Below are positions 7,849-15,862 of a stretch of DNA of 28,180 nucleotides, one piece after another. How positions within the stretch are numbered: the first letter of the stretch is position 1; the number at the start of each line of letters is the position of its first letter. Made by a program: the position numbers and the translations under genes. Source of the stretch: Nitrososphaerota archaeon. GTDB lineage: Archaea > Thermoproteota > Nitrososphaeria > Nitrososphaerales > Nitrososphaeraceae. The notes beneath the pieces were generated by a model. It was not told the origin of the DNA and did no database searches. It was given only the letters and a program-made list of their open reading frames with translations. The DNA is taken from positions 1-28,180 of the forward strand of contig VBPR01000117.1 of assembly GCA_005877345.1 (NCBI GenBank), given 5' to 3'.

Positions 7849-8415
7849 ATGAAAGTAAAGATCGAAGCCATTAATAACCTCTCATTGTATAAAATTGATT
7901 CGATTTTTATAGCAATTATCTGTACAGATACTCTATTTGTTGCCGACATTGGAGTAACAATTGCGACATTTAGAAAGATGTTCCCAGACGTTATGATTCA
8001 GGGTATTAATCCAAGTTATATTTTTGGTAAAAGACATATCTTTGAAGTAATAAAGATTATTTTGGAATGTAACAAGAGAAATATTAAAATTGCTAAAAGG
8101 TTGGAGATGGAACTTCTACTGAGAATTGTTTGTAGTAATCAAGTCGATAAAGCAATTAATATCGGAGGGATAAAAAATAATGGTTCTGGATGTTTCATTT
8201 TATTTTCTGAAAAGAAACGTCCAATTATTGATTCGATAAAATATTTACGTAAAATGTTTTTCAAAGAAAACAGCTTTCTCTTGAATGCAACTAAAGAAAA
8301 AATGCTTGAAATATGTGAAAGATTGGAGATTCCATGTAGCAATTTTAATACAAAGGAATTTTTAAAAATTCTAACGGAAAAAGCAGCACTTGTTTCACAA
8401 CAAGTATCCAATTAA
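7849..8415 (+). CDS. cgi121: KEOPS complex subunit Cgi121 (tRNA t6A synthesis)
   Basis: A 188-residue protein that fits the Cgi121/TPRKB family. This is the KEOPS subunit that binds the tRNA 3' end while Kae1 makes threonylcarbamoyl-adenosine at position 37. Family-like features are the N-terminal short strands, then a helix region with KRNIKIAKRLEMELLLRIVC, the SNQVDKAINIGGIKNNGSG core and the strand CFILFS. The C-terminal third is a helical extension (KMLEICERLEIP). The assignment rests on pattern similarity to archaeal Cgi121, so it is good but not certain. ATG 7849 follows the ubiquitin-like gene closely. An antisense open frame at 8139-8411 is a shadow. Confidence 0.78.
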   Translation: MKVKIEAINNLSLYKIDSIFIAIICTDTLFVADIGVTIATFRKMFPDVMIQGINPSYIFGKRHIFEVIKIILECNKRNIKIAKRLEMELLLRIVCSNQVDKAINIGGIKNNGSGCFILFSEKKRPIIDSIKYLRKMFFKENSFLLNATKEKMLEICERLEIPCSNFNTKEFLKILTEKAALVSQQVSN

Positions 8416-8440
8416 GAATCAAGCATGCAAGTAATGCCAT

Positions 8441-8965
8441 TTATTGTAAAGATATTTTTTCTTTCACAGAGCTAAATATTTGATTGGATCTGAGAATTGA
8501 AACCCCAGCTAGTCTATCTACTATTTGGATTAATATTATCCAATTTGGATTATCTAGATTTACTTTCCTATCTATATCACTAGTCACAGTGGAAATGATT
8601 TCTTTAGAACGTAATTTAGTATGTCTTTTTTCTATCATGACCATAAATGTTTCATGTTGACCTATTTTTGGGCAAAGCTGTTTGACAGCGTTATGAATCT
8701 CAATTATTTCTGTCCTACAAATTTTTTCTAATGGTATAATTCTCAGAACATATCTGAATCTCCATGGTTCATTTCTAACCATTTCCCTACAATTTTCCAC
8801 TATTTGAAGGGGATCAAGACGAGTATTTGCCAGAATAATACCTGAAATAGAAGTAATCTCAATTGAAGGTACCTTATCACCGAGCATATCCAACAACTGG
8901 GATAATTCGTCAGAAGCATCACTTTCTTTGTACTTAAAGGTTGTTACCAGCAAGTTGCACTTCAT
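8441..8965 (-). CDS. THUMP-domain tRNA-binding protein, Tan1-like
   Basis: A 174-residue protein made of little more than a THUMP domain. The signature is RFRYVLRIIPLEKICRTEI, then FMVMIEKRHTKLRSKEII and NWIILIQIVDRLAGVSIL. This order (RxxxRxxPL, later E-x-R-x-x-x-L-x-S, last strand with a G-x-S) is that of Tan1, which presents tRNA to the acetyltransferase making N4-acetylcytidine. No acetyltransferase lies next to it. The ATG at 8965 gives a full N-terminus (MKCNLLVTTF). It is convergent with cgi121, so two tRNA-modification genes sit end to end. Confidence 0.85.
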   Translation of the reverse strand: MKCNLLVTTFKYKESDASDELSQLLDMLGDKVPSIEITSISGIILANTRLDPLQIVENCREMVRNEPWRFRYVLRIIPLEKICRTEIIEIHNAVKQLCPKIGQHETFMVMIEKRHTKLRSKEIISTVTSDIDRKVNLDNPNWIILIQIVDRLAGVSILRSNQIFSSVKEKISLQ

Positions 8966-9099
8966 GATATTTATGACTAATCAGTGGTCTTAACTCTTCT
9001 GGCAATAATCTATTCGATAATATTCTCTTCTAAATTCGTTGTTTACAATATTTTAGTCCAAGTAAAAAATTTATTCAAATTTTTAAAAACATCCAATGT

Positions 9100-9109
9100 T
9101 TTTAATATA
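9100..9109 (+). promoter_or_regulatory. TATA box of the metallophosphoesterase gene
   Basis: TTTTAATATA lies 23-32 bases before the ATG at 9132, the position expected for a leaderless archaeal transcript. Confidence 0.5.
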
Positions 9110-9131
9110 CGATGATACTTTGTAACACATA

Positions 9132-9920
9132 ATGAGTCAAATCAACATAGTTGAGAACAAACCAGCATTATTGATTGATGTTTTTAATGATGATAAAATA
9201 AACAGGGTACTGGTAATCAGTGACTTACATATAGGTAATACCTATTGGTTGCAAAATAGGGATATTGCCATTGATTGGTATAATATCATAAAAGAGATTG
9301 AAATAGAATTGAGTGATGTTGTTATTTCAAAAAAAATAAATTCTATTGTATTACTCGGTGACTTAAAAAACAATATCTATAAAGTAGGAAAGGAAGATTG
9401 GAATCTTATTCCAAATTTTCTACATTCACTGTCAAAAATCTGTGAAGTGTATTTAATTCCCGGAAATCATGATTCAGGGATAGGATTGATTACTCCAGAA
9501 AATATACATCTCATTGGTGTTAAAGGAATGGTATTGGATGACATTCTCTTAACACATGGACATACGTTTCCATCAGAGCTCAGGTCTAATATTAATAAAA
9601 TTATTATGGGACACATGCATCCAACATTTTTCAGAGAAAATAGCGTCTTGAATGGACAAAAAATCTGGATTTTTTTAAAGGTAAAAAAAGAAGCTATTTT
9701 TCCGAGTACAAAAGGACTGTTAGATCTTGTATTGTTACCTTCATTTAATAAATATATTTATAGTAACAGTAAATTAAAAAACAAGAAAGCAAATTCACCC
9801 ATTTTGAAAAAAATATTGAGAAAGGATTTTATAGATAAGTGTTTGATTGTATCAATAGATGGAACCATAATTGGAAATGAAAATATTCTAAGCGATGTTT
9901 TAACTACCGACTTTAATTAA
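9132..9920 (+). CDS. Calcineurin-like metallophosphoesterase (COG1407-like)
   Basis: A 262-residue phosphoesterase of the calcineurin-like superfamily. All metal-binding blocks are present and in order: SDLHIG (about residues 34-39), GDLKN, GNHD, the HGHTFP block and GHMHPTFF. The GDLKN block and the HGHTFP-GHMHP pair resemble the archaeal Icc-related group COG1407, whose substrate is generally unknown. The C-terminal part (KKEAIFPS to PSFNKYI) is the usual end of this group. ATG 9132 is supported by the TATA box at 9100-9109. Its 3' end overlaps the convergent carB gene by eight bases. Confidence 0.9.
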   Translation: MSQINIVENKPALLIDVFNDDKINRVLVISDLHIGNTYWLQNRDIAIDWYNIIKEIEIELSDVVISKKINSIVLLGDLKNNIYKVGKEDWNLIPNFLHSLSKICEVYLIPGNHDSGIGLITPENIHLIGVKGMVLDDILLTHGHTFPSELRSNINKIIMGHMHPTFFRENSVLNGQKIWIFLKVKKEAIFPSTKGLLDLVLLPSFNKYIYSNSKLKNKKANSPILKKILRKDFIDKCLIVSIDGTIIGNENILSDVLTTDFN

Positions 9921-12900
9921 TATGATATTTGGACAATGGGTTGATTGATGGTTTATTTTTATTTCTCCAGTCCAGACAATGTATGAATGAAATTGCAGAT
10001 TCTACTGTGGTAAGAACAGGAATACCCATTTCAACAGCTTTTCTTCTGATTTGATACTCATCATCCAGCATTCCAACGTACTTTTCAATTGTAGACGTTG
10101 AAGGAATATTTATTATGAAATCTATTTTCTTGTCATAAAGGAGATCTGAGATATTTGGTTTTCTTACTGGTTCGCTTATCTTGTGAACTTCTTGCACATT
10201 TTTAGTGATGTTGTTTTTAATAAATTCAGCCGTGTGTTCAGTTGCTAAAATCTTAAATTTCATAGAATTTATGAGTGAAATCGGCGAAAGCATTTTTTCT
10301 TTGTTTTTTTGCCCTCCTATAGTTATTAAGGACGATCCTGAAAGTGGTAAATTATATCCAGCTGCTTCATAAGCTTTTGACAACGCATCGTAAAAACTGT
10401 TTCCATGACATGCAACTTCACCTGTTGATTGCATTTCAACTCCTAAGACTATGTCCGAACCCTCTAATTGCATAAATGAAAACTGCGGGACTTTTATTCC
10501 AAAGCCACTAATTTTTAACCATGGTTCATTAAGGCCTTCTGGTAATTTACCGTTAATAATGGCTTTAGACGCTAACGAAATCAAATTAATTCCAACTATT
10601 TTTGAGACAAAAGGCATGGTTCTTGATGCTCTGACATTTGCCTCTATCACATATACTTCCTCATCCTTGACCAAGTACTGAATATTAAGCGGACCTTTTA
10701 CCTCCAACTTCCGTGCTATCATATATGAGTAATCTACTATTGTATTCATTGTTTGTCTGTTCAATCTCCATGGTGGTATACACATCATGGCATCTCCTGA
10801 ATGAATACCTGCATAATCAATGTGCTCAATTAACGCACCTATAATGACATCCTTTCCGTTGCATACTGCATCTACTTCAACCTCGGCTGAATCCTGAAAG
10901 AATTTGCTAATCACAATTGGATATTCTGGGCTAACTTGCGCAGCCTCGTTAATATACCGTTCTAACTGTTCTTCGTTCCAAATTACTTTCATAGCCGCAC
11001 CACTTAACACATATGAAGGCCTTACTAAAACAGGGAACCCTACGTTTTGAGAAAAAATTTTGGCTCCGCTTAAATTCGTAAATTTATTCCAGGGAGGTTG
11101 TCTTATTTTCAACGAATCGAGTAATCGACTGAACTTTTCTCTGTCTTCAGCCATATCGGTATGGATACTGTCAGTACCGATGATACGTACATTTAGTTGA
11201 CCTAATTTAGGAACAAGATTATTTGCTGTCTGTCCTCCAACACATGTAACAATTCCCTTTGGGTTTTCCTTTTCATATATATCTAGAATTCGTTCTAATG
11301 ATAATTCCTCAAAATATAGTCTATCGGATATATCGTAATCAGTAGATACTGTTTCAGGATTGCAGTTAATAACTGAAACAGATTTTATGCCATTATTTTT
11401 TAGACCCCAAACCATATTGACTGTACCCCAGTCGAATTCTACACTACTCCCTATTCTGTAAGGTCCTGCACCAAGGACCATTACAGAATTTTTCTCTTTT
11501 CTAAAAACAATATCATCTTTGTCTCCTCCATAAGTTAAATAAAGATAATTTGTTTTTGCAGGCCATTCTGCAGCTAGTGTATCAATTTGTTTTACCACTG
11601 GATTGATGCCAAATTTTTGCCTCAATTTTCTTGTGCTTATCTCCTTCAAATTTAAACACTTCCCAATTTGTAAATCTGAAAATCCGTACTTTTTTGCATC
11701 TCGCATTAAATTCTCAGAAATATCAGATACATCGACCTCATGTAATTTATCATATAAATCCAAGATATTTTTGATTTTAATTAAGAACCATGAATCTATA
11801 GTTGATAGTTTATTTATTCTAGATATAGGAATTCCCAATCTTATTGCCTTAACAACATCAAATAAAATTTCATCACTTGGATACAATAATTTTTGCTCAA
11901 CTAATTCTAGTTCTTCGTTTACATCTTCGTCATTACCAACTAAACCCATTTTTCCGGCATCAGTCATTCTAATTGCTTTTTGTAAGACTTCTTCAAATGT
12001 TCTGCCAATTGCCATTACTTCCCCTACTGATTTCATACTAGTACCAATCCTTCTATTAACTAATTCAAATTTTCTGAAATCCCATCTGGGCATCTTTAGA
12101 ACTACATAATCAAGTGAAGGTTCAAAGCAAGCTGTGGTAGCCTTAGTTATACTATTAATTAGTTCTGTGAGAGAGTAACCCAGAGCCATTTTTGCAGCCA
12201 TATACGCCAATGGATATCCTGTTGCTTTGCTAGCTAGTGCCGATGATCTAGAAAGTCTGGCGTTTATTTCTATTGCGCAATAAGATTCACTTAATGGATC
12301 TAAACCAAATTGAATATTGCATTCTCCTATGATACCGCAATATTCAATTGCTCTAATAGCAGCAGATCGTAGTCTGTGATATTCTTGGTTGTTGATCGTC
12401 TGTGAAGGAGCAATAACAATATTGTCGCCTGTGTGGACTCTCATTCCTAAAACATTTTCCATATTGCAAATTGCAATACTGTTACCTGTACAGTCCCTCA
12501 TCATCTCATATTCAATTTGTTTCCAACTTCCGATGTATTGTTCAATTAGAACCTGATTTACCAAACTTAAGGACAGTCCGCGTTGTACAATCTCTTGAAG
12601 TTCATATTCATTATGTGCAACACCTCCTCCCTTGCCACCAAGTGTGTATGCAACCCTGATTATCACTGGGTATCCTATTTTTCTTGCAACATCCAGAGCT
12701 TCTCTTATATTATATGCAGGAGAACTCTCTAGCACTGGAACGTTACTCTTTATCATAGAGGTTTTAAATTGTTCTCTGTCTTCTGTAATCTTTATGCTAT
12801 TTATCGGTGTACCCAGTACATGTATTTTGTATTTGTCTAGAATTCCTTCATCGTGTAAAGATACTCCACAATTTAATGCGGTTTGTCCACCAAAACCTAA

Positions 12901-13183
12901 CATTATTGAATCAGGAAGTTCTTTTTCTATTATTTGTTTTATATAATATCCATTTACTGGTAACAAATATACCTTATTTGCGAATCTCGTATCTGTTTGG
13001 ATCGTTGCTATATTAGGGTTTACCAGTATGGTCTTAATTCCTTCTTCGGCTAAAGCTTTGAGGCATTGTGAACCGGAGTAGTCAAATTGGCGGTCAGAAT
13101 TTCTGACATTCGCCCGCTTCTCCGATTTTTATTGCTCCGCTTCCCAACACGATTGTTTTCTTTATGATTTCATTCTTTGGAAA
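9913..13183 (-). CDS. carB: Carbamoyl-phosphate synthase large subunit, interrupted by a putative 22-base intron
   Basis: The large subunit makes carbamoyl phosphate from bicarbonate, ATP and ammonia passed on by CarA, for pyrimidine and arginine synthesis. Joining 13183-13109 to 13086-9913 gives about 1082 residues, the family's full length. Both ATP-grasp halves are visible (VRVAYTLGGKGGG and NARLSRSSALASK; VLGAGPYRIGSSVEFDWG and RPSYVLSGAAMK), as is the C-terminal MGS-like allosteric domain from about ILATEHTAEF on. Two oddities sit at the 5' end. Bases 13087-13108 break the frame and bring a TGA, and they look like a bulge-helix-bulge intron. The codon expected to be the start, seven bases after a Shine-Dalgarno site, reads TTT. 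Unspliced, only the frame from 12966 on is open, lacking about 65 residues with essential ATP-site parts. Pseudogene or sequence error remain alternatives. Confidence 0.9.
13087..13108 (-). other. Putative bulge-helix-bulge (tRNA-type) intron in carB
   Basis: These 22 bases (minus strand) separate codons for GEAGE from FDYSGSQC, which are contiguous in CarB proteins; removing them restores the frame exactly. The fold has four parts. The central helix is GGCG (13114-13111) with CGCC (13092-13089). The bulges are AAT (13110-13108) and AAT (13088-13086). The inner hairpin is GTCAGAA (13107-13101) with TTCTGAC (13099-13093) around a single A, or a larger loop if its last pairs open. An outer exon stem is AATCGGAG (13127-13120) with CTCCGGTT (13078-13071), one G-T pair. 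Cutting AA/T in both bulges gives exactly these ends. If retained, the intron brings in-frame TGA at 13096-13094. The AAT at both edges makes four end choices equivalent by sequence alone. Splicing is inferred. Confidence 0.72.
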
Positions 13184-14388
13184 ATTTTCCCACCTCCATT
13201 AACTTTGTCAATTTGAATAGACTTTTCCTTTGATCCATTCTGTAAAACAAGATCTTTAAAACTTTCGAATATGTGCACGCAATCATAAGGACCAGGAGAT
13301 GCTTCAGGATGAAACTGTACTGCAATTACAGGTTTTGATTCATGTTTGATACCTTCAATAGTATTATCATCAGAGTTAATGTACCAAGCTTTAAATCCAG
13401 TTTTATCGAGTGTATCTGATTTGACTCCATATCCATGATTTTGGCTTGTAATAAATGTTTGATTGGTGTCGACTTCAGTACAGCCTTTATTTTGGCCTCT
13501 GTGTCCAAATTTTAGCTTGTATGTATCACCTCCTGCAGCAAGTGCTATAATTTGGTTCCCCAAACATATTCCTAAGATCGGTAATGATGAAGCAAATAAT
13601 TTAACAACTGTCTCTATTGTACTATTGCACATTTTGGGATCTCCAGGACCGTTACTTATTATAATACCTTTTGGCTTATATGCAATAATCTTATTAAAGG
13701 GAATATCCCACGGAACTCGAATAACCCTGAAACCCATTCGTAAAATATTACGAATAATGTTATATTTTGTGCCAGTATCAATTAATACTATCGGGTCTAA
13801 GGAAGGATCTCCATATTCGATTGTTTTCTCAACGGATACCTGGGGCATAAAGTTAAATCCATCATATCTGGTCTTCTTAATAGTATCCAATAGACCCTTT
13901 GTGTTAATTTGATTTTCAGAGACTGAAAGTGCACCTTTCATCACTCCCTTTATTCTGATTTTCTTGGTTAGATCACGTGTGTCCACCCCACTTATTCCTG
14001 GTATCCTCTCATCGTACAGCCATTGATCCAGTGTTTTGTGGCATTCTCTATGATTCGCTACGTTAGAAAGTTCGTGAACTACTAATCCCGAAACTTGAAT
14101 CTTGTCAGATTCAAAATATTTTGGTAATCCGTAACCATCACGAATAGATCTGCTCGGCACTCCATAGTTTCCAACGAGTGGATAAGTCATACATAATACT
14201 TGTCCTCTATACGATGGATCAGTTAATGTTTCAGTATAGCCAACCATGCCTGTATTAAAAACAAATTCGCCGCCTAGTGTTTTTGGATAGCCAAAACCCG
14301 TACCACGATACGTTGAACCATCTTCTAAAATTATCATCGCATTAAGGCCTATGTGATTACCATAAATAGTAGGAATTTTGACCCTCAT
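13162..14388 (-). CDS. carA: Carbamoyl-phosphate synthase small (glutaminase) subunit
   Basis: A 408-residue class I glutamine amidotransferase that releases ammonia from glutamine for CarB. The N-terminal CarA-specific domain (ILEDGSTYRGTGFG, FNTGMVGYTETLTDPSY) is followed by the amidotransferase domain. The nucleophile cysteine is in ILGICLGNQI, and the His/Glu of the triad are in QFHPEASPGPYD. ATG 14388 has a TATA-like TTTAAAT at 14408-14414, so it is probably leaderless. A second ATG 17 codons in is closer to the usual family start. The C-terminal 25 residues (from NGSKEKS) extend beyond the usual end and run over the Shine-Dalgarno and start region of carB, so the two genes overlap by about 20 bases and are translationally coupled. 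Confidence 0.96.
   Translation of the reverse strand: MRVKIPTIYGNHIGLNAMIILEDGSTYRGTGFGYPKTLGGEFVFNTGMVGYTETLTDPSYRGQVLCMTYPLVGNYGVPSRSIRDGYGLPKYFESDKIQVSGLVVHELSNVANHRECHKTLDQWLYDERIPGISGVDTRDLTKKIRIKGVMKGALSVSENQINTKGLLDTIKKTRYDGFNFMPQVSVEKTIEYGDPSLDPIVLIDTGTKYNIIRNILRMGFRVIRVPWDIPFNKIIAYKPKGIIISNGPGDPKMCNSTIETVVKLFASSLPILGICLGNQIIALAAGGDTYKLKFGHRGQNKGCTEVDTNQTFITSQNHGYGVKSDTLDKTGFKAWYINSDDNTIEGIKHESKPVIAVQFHPEASPGPYDCVHIFESFKDLVLQNGSKEKSIQIDKVNGGGKIFQRMKS
13191..13197 (-). promoter_or_regulatory. Shine-Dalgarno site for carB
   Basis: GGAGGTG lies inside the last codons of carA, seven bases before the in-frame TTT at 13183-13181. It matches the complement of the archaeal 16S rRNA 3' end. 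It marks where carB translation should begin, although no ATG, GTG or TTG lies at that spot in the carB frame. The following 12 bases are the perfect palindrome GGAAAATTTTCC (13190-13179). Confidence 0.65.
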
Positions 14389-14407
14389 AGAGTTGTAAAA
14401 TATCGAA

Positions 14408-14414
14408 ATTTAAA
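14408..14414 (-). promoter_or_regulatory. TATA box of carAB
   Basis: TTTAAAT on the minus strand lies 20-26 bases before the carA ATG at 14388. It is the only TATA-like element in the short gap to rpo6. Confidence 0.4.
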
Positions 14415-14527
14415 TTTTCCTAACTTGATTGAATAGCAGGTAGCAACCGTGCGCCATGAAGAATTAGACTATCCATTTATTAATAACGAATCTCTTGTCG
14501 GAATATCTGTAAGATTAGTTAATCTAC

Positions 14528-15013
14528 CTACTTTAACCAATCTATAGGAATATCTTGGTATAGCCCATTAGGAAGTATTCTTCTTATTGAAATAGGCAAG
14601 ACTTTAGAATTCAGCTCTGCTACAGCGACTGATATAGTATCGTTAAACTTGATTGATGAATCCACTAAAGCTGGTGCACCTAGAGAAAGTTGCAGTGATC
14701 TTGCACCTATTATTCTCGCACGTTCAAAACGAGTCAATGTCGGAGGTCCTATCAAAACTTGACTGTCTTGAGGAGTTATCTCCCTGGATTCAAAATCCAT
14801 CTCTGGATAAACTACAACTTCGTCTTTTGGCCTGCCACTTTTTGACTCTTCAATAGTTTCCTGTTTCTCAATATTGGTTTTCTTGCTTTTCTTTTCCTTT
14901 TCTTGAGTATTCTTAATCTTTGTTACTGTATTTCTTTTTACTTTTGACTGTTTTTTTACTTTTGACGGTTTTTTTTCCTTATTTTTTTCAGAGGTAGAAC
15001 GTCTTAAAACCAA
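14528..15013 (-). CDS. rpo6: DNA-directed RNA polymerase subunit Rpo6 (RpoK, omega homologue)
   Basis: The C-terminal core is unmistakable for archaeal Rpo6/eukaryotic Rpb6: LTRFERARIIGARSLQLS, then GAPALVD, then ISIRRILPNG with a DIPIDWL end. It helps assemble and stabilise RNA polymerase. With TTG 15013 as start the protein has 161 residues. This codon has TTATATAT 22-29 bases upstream. The longer frame to 15067 would add an artificial hydrophobic stretch read from promoter sequence. About 90 residues before the core form a low-complexity Lys/Glu-rich tail, and part of it derives from a short DNA repeat (two copies of TTTTTACTTTTGAC on the plus strand, about 14936-14966). Most archaeal Rpo6 proteins are little more than the core, so the tail is unusual. 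Confidence 0.92.
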   Translation of the reverse strand: MVLRRSTSEKNKEKKPSKVKKQSKVKRNTVTKIKNTQEKEKKSKKTNIEKQETIEESKSGRPKDEVVVYPEMDFESREITPQDSQVLIGPPTLTRFERARIIGARSLQLSLGAPALVDSSIKFNDTISVAVAELNSKVLPISIRRILPNGLYQDIPIDWLK

Positions 15014-15034
15014 GAATAAAACCAAAAAAAGTGA

Positions 15035-15042
15035 ATATATAA
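15035..15042 (-). promoter_or_regulatory. TATA box of rpo6
   Basis: TTATATAT on the minus strand lies 22-29 bases before the TTG at 15013. The element is nearly palindromic and also lies just before the plus-strand ATG at 15047, so it may serve both directions. Confidence 0.55.
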
Positions 15043-15046
15043 TTAA

Positions 15047-15493
15047 ATGTTTGTAATAAATGAACAAGTTAATAGTCTTATTGAAAGTAATTTAGAAGTA
15101 GAAATGATCTGGAGCAATCCAAATTCTGTCTCAAGAATTCATGTTCTGTTCGAGACAGTTGGCAGGGGTAAAATCGTGTTAGAACTAGTTCGTCATCTGT
15201 CCCCAATAACCTTTTCAAACATAATCAAAAAAATGCCTATTTCTGGAAGATTGCATTTTTTAAACGGTAATATAGGATATGTAGAAACAGGACTAAATTT
15301 AGGTGCAGAAAAACAGAAATCAGTGTTTAAGAGGGGAGATCTTGGATTAATGATATCTAATGGTTCCATTTGCATCGTATTAAAAGATATTAAAGGAATC
15401 AACATGAATCATATAGGCCATTGCGTTGAGGATCCTATTATTTTAGAATCAATCAATTCGGGCGAAATCATATATATAAAGCGAGCTTCATGA
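15047..15493 (+). CDS. Cyclophilin-like fold protein (TM1367/DUF3830-like)
   Basis: A 148-residue protein whose body resembles the small cyclophilin-like beta-barrel proteins of the TM1367 type. Strand RIHVLFETVGRGKIVLELV is followed by helix SPITFSNIIKKMPISG, then the loop with FKRGDLGLMISNGSICIVL, and the last strand GEIIYIKRAS. These proteins keep the barrel but lack the usual peptidyl-prolyl isomerase residues; their role is unknown. The start is uncertain: ATG 15047 lies within the shared TATA region of rpo6, and ATG 15104 (19 codons on) would start just before the barrel. It is divergent from rpo6. Confidence 0.7.
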   Translation: MFVINEQVNSLIESNLEVEMIWSNPNSVSRIHVLFETVGRGKIVLELVRHLSPITFSNIIKKMPISGRLHFLNGNIGYVETGLNLGAEKQKSVFKRGDLGLMISNGSICIVLKDIKGINMNHIGHCVEDPIILESINSGEIIYIKRAS

Positions 15494-15548
15494 CAGTTAA
15501 TCAGGTAAGAGGTGCCCATTACCTATATTTCCATCGCTAAAGTGTCAT

Positions 15549-15818
15549 TTGTTTGAGCCAAGTAAAAAAAACATTTGGACTATTGTTGGAAAGCATTATG
15601 AATATTGGATTGATTTAGACTTGGGTTATTGCTCATGTAACGATTACTACTTTAGAACGCTTTCTGGCAAGGGAATGTGTTATCACCTAAATTTTGCAAA
15701 ACAAAAAATAAATTCAACGGTTGACACTATTTGCTTTTCTGATTTGGAATATTATGATTTTCTAAAATCGGTGATTAATGATAATTACCTAATAATTCGA
15801 AATGAAATTGGCGATTAG
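15549..15818 (+). CDS. Small SWIM zinc-finger protein
   Basis: An 89-residue protein that contains a SWIM zinc finger and almost nothing else. The pattern is C-x-C (YCSCNDYY, about residues 28-30) followed by C-Y-H (GMCYHLNFA, about 43-45), with the usual aromatic lead YEYWIDLDLGYCSC. SWIM fingers bind DNA or proteins; small archaeal and eukaryotic members have been linked to recombinase partners, but nothing here tests that. The start is TTG 15549, with TATA-like CTATATTT about 20-28 bases upstream. It is followed after 44 bases by purD on the same strand. Confidence 0.75.
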   Translation: MFEPSKKNIWTIVGKHYEYWIDLDLGYCSCNDYYFRTLSGKGMCYHLNFAKQKINSTVDTICFSDLEYYDFLKSVINDNYLIIRNEIGD

Positions 15819-15862
15819 GTTCATTCGGATATGTATGTCGAATTCTAAATTCATGAGACAAA

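Noticed and set aside
11603..12109. Plus-strand open frame of 168 residues inside carB
   Set aside because: It is opposite conserved carB coding sequence, is Ser/Phe/Ile-rich without a domain pattern, and has no promoter or ribosome site.
13087..13108. The 22-base insert in carB as a transposon remnant
   Set aside because: There are AAT repeats at both edges that could be a 3-base target duplication, but the insert has no terminal inverted repeats of a known element and the splice-type fold explains the position, length and frame better. It cannot be fully excluded without RNA data.
13162..13200. Programmed -1 frameshift fusing CarA to CarB on the AAAATTTT run
   Set aside because: The carB frame is -1 to carA here, but no true X-XXY-YYZ heptamer is in phase, and the Shine-Dalgarno site argues for internal initiation. 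Kept only as an option within the start-codon finding.
14449..14547. Plus-strand 32-residue open frame from a GTG, between carA and rpo6
   Set aside because: It overlaps the end of rpo6, has no Shine-Dalgarno or TATA box at proper spacing, and no recognisable pattern.
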